From: DATDRM01 sp035291705
GTDB taxonomy: Bacteria; Chloroflexota; Anaerolineae; Anaerolineales; UBA4823
DNA length: 9,763 nt
Reading direction: 5' to 3'
NCBI GenBank assembly: GCA_035291705.1
Contig: DATDRM010000312.1
Location: forward strand, 1 to 9,763
Below the pieces are notes generated by a model, which worked only from the letters and a program-made list of their open reading frames with translations, had not been told where the DNA came from and did no database searches. Position 1 is the first letter of the stretch. Each line of letters opens with the position of its first letter. The translations under genes and the position numbers were made by a program. Shown one piece after another: positions 4,760 to 9,763 of this stretch.

Positions 4760-6643
4760 TCACTCCTCCTCGACCCTGACCAAAACTGCCCGCACCACGG
4801 TGCGCCAGGGAAACCTCCCACTGGATTGGTCAAAATCGCGGCAGGTGATCAAGGTGACCCAATCGTAGGTTTCGTGGGCCAGGACGCCCAGGTCGTCGGG
4901 ACGCACGCGGGACACCTCCCGCACCTCGTAAAGATATTTTTGTCCCCAGGCGTGAATGATCACCTGTCCCCCAAATCTCATGCGGTGCAGATCGGTGAAT
5001 GGCCCAGGATCGCCGTTCGGCAGAAAGACGTGCCCGGCGATGCCTGTGTTCCCCTCCCAGGTTGGGAAAGCTGTCCCTTCCAGGTAGCCGGCCTGGTCCC
5101 ACAACCAGGATGTATCCCAACCGCTGCCGCCCTGCTGAACACCGACGATGGTCGTTTTCACCCCCAGGGAGGGGATCTCCAGCCATAATTCGCCCAGGTC
5201 GGCGTATGCTTTTGCAGGAGGCTGGATCGACAGGGAGGTCAGCTTGCCAGGGGCGAAACCGGTTTCAGGGAGCTGCATGGGCACCAGCTGGTAAACAAAA
5301 GCCTCACCCGCCTGCACCTGGCTGTTGGGATCTCTCCCATTGGCTCCGACGATTACTTTATCGCCTGAGATGGCTACCGACTTGCCGAAGGAATCTCCTT
5401 CATAGACGTAATCGGCGATCACTTTGGATTGCTGGCTCCATTCTTTGCCCTGGCGGACGAAGACATATGCCGCGCCAGCCTCGAGGTACCCTCCGGTGGT
5501 CTTTCCATCGGAACCGACGACGATCTTGTTCCCCTCCACTGCAACGGACTGGCCGAACTGGTCAAAGGATTGCGCGTCGCGTGGAACGAGTACTGATTGC
5601 TGTTTCCAGCCTTCTGCCTCAGGCGCGAATACATACGCCGCGCCGGTGTTAGTGATGCGGCCAAAACCCAGGTCGGCGTCTTTAAAGACTGCGCCGACCA
5701 CGATCGTACTGGCCGAGAGAGCCACCGCATGGCCGAAAAAATCGCCGTTGCGGGCGTCTTTGGCGGTGAGTTTCGTTTCGAGATGCCAGGAATTCCCGCG
5801 GCCTTTAAACACATAGGCGGCTCCAGGCCCGCGTAGACCGGTCGGATTGGCCTCCGTAGCCCCTACCACCAGCCGCCCACCAGAAAGGGCGACGGAGCTG
5901 CCAAAGTAGCCGCCGATCGACAGGTCGGGGGAGATCAGCTTGGCCTTCTGGTCCCACGAATTTCCCCGGAAGAGGAAGACATAAGCCGCTCCCGTGTCGA
6001 AGAGGGGTAACTGGTCTTTTCCATCGGCACCGACGGCGACCGTCATCCCGTCGATCGCTACGGAAACGCCAAAGCCATCATCCTTGAATGGATCGGAGGC
6101 GACCAGCTTGGCTTTTTGGGTCCAGGTGATCCCCTGGCGCACAAAGACATAGGCCGCACCAGCGTTCTCCTCGTCATCTTCATCGTTTCCGGTCGCTCCG
6201 ACGACAACCGTGTTTCCATCGATCGCCACCGAGACGCCAAAGGTGTCGCCTGGCTGAGCGTCCTTGGGGACCAGTTTTGCTTCCTGGATCCAGGTCGCCC
6301 CGCTGCGGACGAAGATATAAGCCGCGCCGGCGCTGGCAAGCGGCCCTTTACCATAGTCTGGGTCTTCGTTGCGCGCTCCGACCACGGCCGTGTTTCCCGA
6401 AATGGCGACCGACCAGCCAAATTCATCCAGGGCTTCGGCATCTGTCGCGGACAGCCGGGACTGCTGAACAGCACCTAAACCCAGAGGGTCGCCAGATGAC
6501 GGAAGACTAAGGACGAAAGACGAAGGTTGGTGTCTGGCAGATTGAGCCTTGCCATTTGGTATTAGGAGAATGAATCCAGCGATGATCAAAACAAAAATAA
6601 TGCGTTTTATCTGATTGATGAAAACGCAGGTCATTGGGTGCAT
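4760..6643 (-). CDS. Secreted FG-GAP seven-bladed propeller fused to a sortase domain with internal LPETG
   Basis: A 627-residue protein. Residues 11-36 are a signal peptide or N-terminal anchor (KRIIFVLIIAGFILLIP, then AQSA). Seven FG-GAP repeats of 56-60 residues, each of the form FGxSVAIxGxxxVVGA, start at residues 75, 135, 191, 247, 303, 363 and 419; they should form a seven-bladed beta-propeller outside the cell. LPETGFAPG (458-466) links this to a sortase domain (about 485-627). The sortase domain has all three catalytic residues: H538 in AGHVF, C601 in TLITC, and R614 in WRTVVRA. Sortases cleave LPxTG-type signals between T and G and transfer the acyl part to an amine. There is no C-terminal membrane helix. 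AAGGAGGT lies just before the ATG. It follows the Ig/zinc-ribbon gene by 45 nt and is probably the last gene of that operon. The domain calls are firm; the substrate is unknown. Confidence 0.9.
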   Translation of the reverse strand: MHPMTCVFINQIKRIIFVLIIAGFILLIPNGKAQSARHQPSSFVLSLPSSGDPLGLGAVQQSRLSATDAEALDEFGWSVAISGNTAVVGARNEDPDYGKGPLASAGAAYIFVRSGATWIQEAKLVPKDAQPGDTFGVSVAIDGNTVVVGATGNDEDDEENAGAAYVFVRQGITWTQKAKLVASDPFKDDGFGVSVAIDGMTVAVGADGKDQLPLFDTGAAYVFLFRGNSWDQKAKLISPDLSIGGYFGSSVALSGGRLVVGATEANPTGLRGPGAAYVFKGRGNSWHLETKLTAKDARNGDFFGHAVALSASTIVVGAVFKDADLGFGRITNTGAAYVFAPEAEGWKQQSVLVPRDAQSFDQFGQSVAVEGNKIVVGSDGKTTGGYLEAGAAYVFVRQGKEWSQQSKVIADYVYEGDSFGKSVAISGDKVIVGANGRDPNSQVQAGEAFVYQLVPMQLPETGFAPGKLTSLSIQPPAKAYADLGELWLEIPSLGVKTTIVGVQQGGSGWDTSWLWDQAGYLEGTAFPTWEGNTGIAGHVFLPNGDPGPFTDLHRMRFGGQVIIHAWGQKYLYEVREVSRVRPDDLGVLAHETYDWVTLITCRDFDQSSGRFPWRTVVRAVLVRVEEE

Positions 6644-6669
6644 GCTTACCTCCTTAGTAGGGTATCCGG

Positions 6670-6703
6670 CTTCCCGGGGGTTTCGGCGTCAGCTTCCGGG
6701 AAG
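6670..6703 (-). repeat. 8-bp inverted repeat between the Ig/zinc-ribbon and sortase genes
   Basis: CTTCCCGG (6670-6677) and CCGGGAAG (6696-6703) are exact inverted copies with an 18-nt loop. The element overlaps the last codons and stop of the Ig/zinc-ribbon gene and lies about 30 nt before the sortase-gene start. It has no T-tract. It could lower read-through or stabilise one mRNA half, making the sortase gene less tightly coupled than the genes before it. Confidence 0.3.
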
Positions 6704-7483
6704 GTCCGTTAAATCATCAAAACGGGAATCGGCCAGCTCTCGTTTCAAGTGTTCTTCCTCGCTCATGTGGGGTGCAAGAGCCCCTTCTTTGGCCTGGGCG
6801 AGTTCGGCGGCCTCTGCCGAGGCCAGCTGCCCTGGGCTGGCGCGCCGCACCAGGCTCCACTTACCGCAGTAAGGGCAGCGCTCCAACTTTCCGGCGATTA
6901 AGTTAAGTCCATAGAAGTGCATCCCAAAGGGTCGTTTACACTTTGGGCAGATGGCGCCGCCGATGATTCCGTAGTTGCGCGGCGCGCCGAGCGGCAGCCG
7001 GCTGGCTCTGCCGCGGTTAAATACCAGGGGAACGACGAAGGACAGGATCATTGCGCCGAAGACGATCGCCAGGAGGGGGATAGCGATCTTTAACCCCGCC
7101 TGCCAGCCCTCTTCGGCGGCGACGAATTGGACGCGGATTTCGTTCGAGCGCAGTTCACGCCCATCCTCGGTGTAGCCCAAGGCGGACAGTGTGTGGACGC
7201 CCAGCGGGTGATCACCGGTGCTGAAGCGCAAGCGGAAGGGCGCTTGGGTAATTTCCCCGATCGATTCTCCATCGATGTAAAACATCACCCGCACTAAATT
7301 GCGCGGGCTGGTGGCGGTCATAGAGAAAGCGCCCTGGATTTTGCCCGTGCCGGATGAATAGCCGAAATCCCTGGACAGCCGTAAGGAGAGTTCTTCCTGG
7401 TCAGTCTGGGCAAAAGCCAGGGGTACAAGGGTAAGGGAGATCAGCAGGATCAGGATAAATCCTGGCCGGAGGGTAGCTTTCAT
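6689..7483 (-). CDS. Membrane protein with extracytoplasmic Ig-like domain and cytoplasmic zinc ribbon
   Basis: A 264-residue protein. A signal peptide at 1-25 ends in AFA. A beta-rich domain at about 30-122, with VRVMFYIDGESIG and a terminal LRSNEIRVQF strand, resembles bacterial Ig-like folds that follow the pattern 'V-x-F-Y-x-D-G'. One membrane helix at about 131-156 (LKIAIPLLAIVFGAMILSFVVPLVF) is followed by basic residues. A zinc ribbon then follows, C179-P-K-C182 and C203-P-Y-C206, with a charged tail containing a short helix rich in Ala and Glu. The predicted topology is Ig domain outside and ribbon inside. The ATG is 3 nt after the permease stop with only a weak GGAA before it, so translation is probably coupled. 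It likely works with the ABC exporter, as a docking or sensing part, but no known family name came to mind. Confidence 0.82.
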   Translation of the reverse strand: MKATLRPGFILILLISLTLVPLAFAQTDQEELSLRLSRDFGYSSGTGKIQGAFSMTATSPRNLVRVMFYIDGESIGEITQAPFRLRFSTGDHPLGVHTLSALGYTEDGRELRSNEIRVQFVAAEEGWQAGLKIAIPLLAIVFGAMILSFVVPLVFNRGRASRLPLGAPRNYGIIGGAICPKCKRPFGMHFYGLNLIAGKLERCPYCGKWSLVRRASPGQLASAEAAELAQAKEGALAPHMSEEEHLKRELADSRFDDLTDLPGS

Positions 7484-7486
7484 GGT

Positions 7487-8278
7487 TTATTTCCAGCGAG
7501 TGAGGATGGTTTCGCGTTGGAAGAGACGTACTGCCAGATAGACCATGATCATGTCCAGGACGATCAACACGCCTCCAGTGGCGAGGATCAGTTGGCGGTT
7601 GATCAGGAATAGACCAGCCAGCTGCCCGAAGAATGCGACCAGCACCGGCAAGATAACGACCATTGAGATCTGTTCGGCGACGCGCGGGTCGTTGACCCGC
7701 GAGGAGACCATCACGCTCAGGTTGACAGCCATAATCGCCATCAAGGGGCCCACCAGGAAGATTGCCAGCAGCCAGCGCAGGTCTAGGATGGCGGCGAAGA
7801 GGGCTTTATTGGGGATCAGGATCCAGGCTCCGGCGGCAAAGACGGCGAAACCCAGCCAGGTGGCTAGAACGGCTGGGATGGCTGCCGCCAGGCTTTTGCC
7901 GACCAGCAGCTCGGCGGTGGTGATAGGCGTTGCCAGGAGGGGTTCCAGGCTGTGCGTGGTTTTTTCCCCCACGATGGAGTAGGACGAGATCGTGGCTGGG
8001 ATAGCTAAGGGGACGATCATGAACATGATCATGAACTGGCTGACCAGGTAGACCTGGAAACACTCACCTCCGCTGAGATCCGCGGGGCAGAATGCGGTGA
8101 ACTGTGCAGGCATTTCGCTGGAAACGCTCTCCAGGCCGGCCTCGCCCCGCAAAGTGACCAAGATGGCGATCGGAATGGCGGTCATGATCAGCGGCAGAAA
8201 GGCCACGGTGAACAACACGAAGCGGTTCTTGAACACCTCGGCCCATTCTTTGAGGATGATCGTTTTGATTTTGTCCAT
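7487..8278 (-). CDS. ABC-2 type transporter permease
   Basis: A 263-residue membrane protein with about six helices. One is near the N-terminus (FVLFTVAFLPLIMTAIPIAIL). Two central ones flank the signature GEKTTHSLEPLLATP, and three are in the C-terminal half. The E-K-x(4)-L-E-P-L-L-A-T-P pattern followed by LLVGK is diagnostic of ABC-2 permeases related to NatB and CcmB-like exporters. It would form the membrane channel with the ATPase encoded just upstream. I use the ATG at 8278; a TTG at 8284 in the same frame overlaps the ATPase TGA as TTGA and is an alternative. No good Shine-Dalgarno sequence is seen, so it depends on coupling to the ATPase gene. The cargo is unknown; only one half-size permease is present, so a homodimer is expected. 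Confidence 0.9.
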   Translation of the reverse strand: MDKIKTIILKEWAEVFKNRFVLFTVAFLPLIMTAIPIAILVTLRGEAGLESVSSEMPAQFTAFCPADLSGGECFQVYLVSQFMIMFMIVPLAIPATISSYSIVGEKTTHSLEPLLATPITTAELLVGKSLAAAIPAVLATWLGFAVFAAGAWILIPNKALFAAILDLRWLLAIFLVGPLMAIMAVNLSVMVSSRVNDPRVAEQISMVVILPVLVAFFGQLAGLFLINRQLILATGGVLIVLDMIMVYLAVRLFQRETILTRWK

Positions 8279-8280
8279 TG

Positions 8281-9189
8281 TCAAGTGTTCTTAACCAGCT
8301 GCAGGTACACATCCTCCAACGAGTGGCGCAGCTCACCGACGAACTGGACGTCTGCCCCGCTACCCACCAGCAGGCGGATGATCTCAGGGTTGTGGGTCTC
8401 GGGATCGTCGAGAGTCACCAGGATTTTATTATCGATCGGGCGGGCTTCTTTAACATACTTCAAGGCGCGCACCTGCGCCGCCAAAGCCTCGTCAGCCTTC
8501 TGCAGGTGGAAGACGACCTTACGGCCAAAAACCTGTGCCCGCAGGCGGGTCGGGGTGTCGACCACTAACAAGTGGGTCTTAAATACGCCAATGCGATCGC
8601 ACAAGCGGTCGGCCTCGTCCAGGTTGTGGGTACACAGGAAGATCGTGCGGCCCTCTTTCTTGATCTCGAGGATAAAATCGCGCACCAGGTGGGCGGACTC
8701 GGGGTCCAGGGCGGAAGTGGGCTCATCCAGGAAGACAGTGTGCGGCTCGTGCAGCAGGGCGCGGGCGATGGCTAATTTCTGCTTCATGCCTTTAGAGAAA
8801 GTGCCCGCCGGGTCGCTGCGCCGCTCCCATAAGCCTAACATGCGCAGATATTTTTCAACCTGTCCTTGAGGGTCTTTGACCTCATACAGGCTGGCGTAGA
8901 TCTGCAGGTTGCGTTCGGCGCTCAGGTTGTCGTACATACCGGGTGTTTCCGTGAGCACCCCCACGCTGCGGCGGATGTTCGTGTCGTCCGTGCCGATCGC
9001 ATAGCCGTTGACGCGTGCCGTGCCGCTGGTCGGGCCGATCAGGCTGGTGAGCAGGCGTACGGTCGTGGTCTTGCCGGCGCCATTTGGGCCAAGGAAACCG
9101 AACACCTCGCCGGCAGGGATCTCCAGGGTCAGGTCTTCCACGGCAGTGATGGGGCCGAATTTCTTAGTTAAGCCTTCGGTTTTGATCAT
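8281..9189 (-). CDS. ABC transporter ATP-binding protein (NatA-like)
   Basis: A 302-residue cytoplasmic ATPase. Walker A is GPNGAGKT (34-41). The Q-loop region is replaced by TETPGMYDNLS, as in NatA/CcmA-like exporters. The signature is FSKGMKQKLA (131-140), a common variant of LSGGQ in this group. Walker B is TVFLDEP (151-157) with catalytic E156, and the switch His is H188 in CTHNLDEADRLCDRI. A ~90-residue C-terminal domain typical of ABC-2 exporters follows. It powers the permease encoded immediately downstream. The start lies 3 nt after the stop of the YhfC-like gene with only a weak GGA-type Shine-Dalgarno sequence, so the two genes are likely coupled. It probably exports lipids, ions, peptides or an antibiotic; the sequence does not decide which. 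Confidence 0.95.
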   Translation of the reverse strand: MIKTEGLTKKFGPITAVEDLTLEIPAGEVFGFLGPNGAGKTTTVRLLTSLIGPTSGTARVNGYAIGTDDTNIRRSVGVLTETPGMYDNLSAERNLQIYASLYEVKDPQGQVEKYLRMLGLWERRSDPAGTFSKGMKQKLAIARALLHEPHTVFLDEPTSALDPESAHLVRDFILEIKKEGRTIFLCTHNLDEADRLCDRIGVFKTHLLVVDTPTRLRAQVFGRKVVFHLQKADEALAAQVRALKYVKEARPIDNKILVTLDDPETHNPEIIRLLVGSGADVQFVGELRHSLEDVYLQLVKNT

Positions 9190-9192
9190 GGC

Positions 9193-9763
9193 TCATCCGG
9201 CGAAACGAGTGCGGTTGAGGTTATCATCTGTCTCTTCAACCTCTGGTAACCTGGAAAGCAGGTCAGGAGAGGGCGGATGTGGCGGACCCGTCTCGAGCGG
9301 CGATGCGGGCTCCGGCTGGCGGAGGGCCAAGATGATCGCCAAGCTGACAGCCGTGAATAGCGCAACGATGGCTTCGGTGACATACACGCCCCAGGTACCA
9401 GCCGTGAGGACGGCGACTGCGTCCACCAGGGCATGGAATAGGATGGCGAAGCCCAGCCAGCGAGTTTGGCGGCGAAGGAAGACCTGCAGCACCAGGATTG
9501 ACCAGACGATGTGGGCTGGCAAGGTCAACGCCCGCTCAACTGCGCTTAAGAGGGAATCATACCACTGTGCTGACCAGAATGCATCGAATTGAGCCTGCGC
9601 CAGCGGGAGCTGTTCTGGGGGCACCAGGGTTGCCAGGTCCTGGTTGCGTATAGCCACCATATTAATATAGGTGACCAAAACCAGCCCGCCGAGTAGTAAC
9701 GCCTCCACCCCGCCATGCCCCGCGCCGTACAGCAACCCTCTCGACCAGCTGCGGGCGTCCTTC
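9193..9763 (-). CDS. YhfC-family glutamic-type intramembrane protease (N-terminus outside window)
   Basis: The frame is open to the right edge. Translating the edge gives KDARSWSRGLLYGAGHGGVEA, so the apparent TTG start at 9735 is internal and the gene begins outside the window. GAGHGGVEA, with its conserved His and Glu in a membrane helix, is the hallmark of YhfC membrane proteins, described as glutamic-type intramembrane proteases. Further helices are visible (EALLLGGLVLVTYINMV; AHIVWSILVLQVFL; WLGFAILFHALVDAVAVL; VYVTEAIVALFTAVSLAIILAL). FHALVDA supplies a second conserved His/Asp. The C-terminal ~45 residues are Pro- and acid-rich and probably cytoplasmic. It is the first visible gene of an operon with the ABC exporter and could process or regulate an exported or membrane partner. 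That role is inference from context. Confidence 0.82.
   Translation of the reverse strand, partial: KDARSWSRGLLYGAGHGGVEALLLGGLVLVTYINMVAIRNQDLATLVPPEQLPLAQAQFDAFWSAQWYDSLLSAVERALTLPAHIVWSILVLQVFLRRQTRWLGFAILFHALVDAVAVLTAGTWGVYVTEAIVALFTAVSLAIILALRQPEPASPLETGPPHPPSPDLLSRLPEVEETDDNLNRTRFAG

Noticed and set aside
4744..4760. 7-bp hairpin right after the sortase-gene stop
   Set aside because: The stem overlaps the stop codon, includes a wobble, has a 3-nt loop and no T-tract; too weak to call a terminator.
4830..5186. Long open frames antisense or offset to the sortase gene (also 5419-5816 and 6058-6478)
   Set aside because: Shadows of the high-GC propeller gene. They lack start signals, and their Arg/Pro/Ser-rich compositions are typical of out-of-frame reading.
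1..9763. CRISPR array, tRNA or rRNA genes, insertion sequences
   Set aside because: No regularly spaced direct repeats, cloverleaf-type sequence, rRNA motifs or transposase-like reading frame were found on either strand.

Overview
The window most resembles a chromosomal piece of an Anaerolineae-type Chloroflexota bacterium. The reasons are an anaerobic-style 2-oxoacid:ferredoxin oxidoreductase operon, a pyruvate phosphate dikinase end, a moderately high-GC backbone, and an extracellular sortase-domain protein with an internal LPETGFAPG linker. I recall that linker style from that lineage. The assignment is inference; there is no rRNA gene here to confirm it.

Layout. Only the left edge is on the + strand: the last ~80 codons of ppdK (2-244), then a short degenerate A/G-rich repeat and a strong 13-bp hairpin (301-330) that can end transcription from both sides. 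Everything else that is convincingly coding is on the - strand. Reading leftward from the right edge, the first block is a tightly packed operon: a YhfC-like intramembrane protease (cut by the window edge), an ABC-type ATPase, an ABC-2 permease, a membrane protein with an outside Ig-like domain and an inside zinc ribbon, then a 627-residue secreted seven-bladed FG-GAP propeller fused to a sortase domain. Gaps in the first four genes are about 2-3 nt, so they are probably translationally coupled; the fifth follows after 45 nt.

After a 129-nt AT-rich promoter/leader region comes a second operon: a two-cluster ferredoxin subunit, then the alpha (VorB-like), beta (TPP-binding) and gamma subunits of a 2-oxoacid:ferredoxin oxidoreductase (4630-1887). 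Each gene has a good Shine-Dalgarno sequence. Together they would oxidatively decarboxylate a 2-oxoacid (branched-chain or 2-oxoglutarate) to an acyl-CoA and pass electrons to ferredoxin.

From 1886 to 545 the character changes. There is a gene-poor stretch with a G-quadruplex-capable tract, a perfect 12-bp hairpin, a candidate promoter and an attC-like inverted repeat (1491-1581). Then comes a clearly AT-richer segment with a double-zinc-ribbon membrane protein and a 33-residue predicted lipoprotein. A 68-residue Cys/His-rich protein with its own promoter ends the series, convergent with ppdK. This segment looks acquired, possibly as an integron-type cassette, though only one attC-like end could be found.

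The features most worth a second look are the sortase that carries its own LPETG-type motif between propeller and catalytic domain, the protease/ABC exporter/Ig-zinc ribbon/sortase gene order, and the attC-like element beside the low-GC genes.
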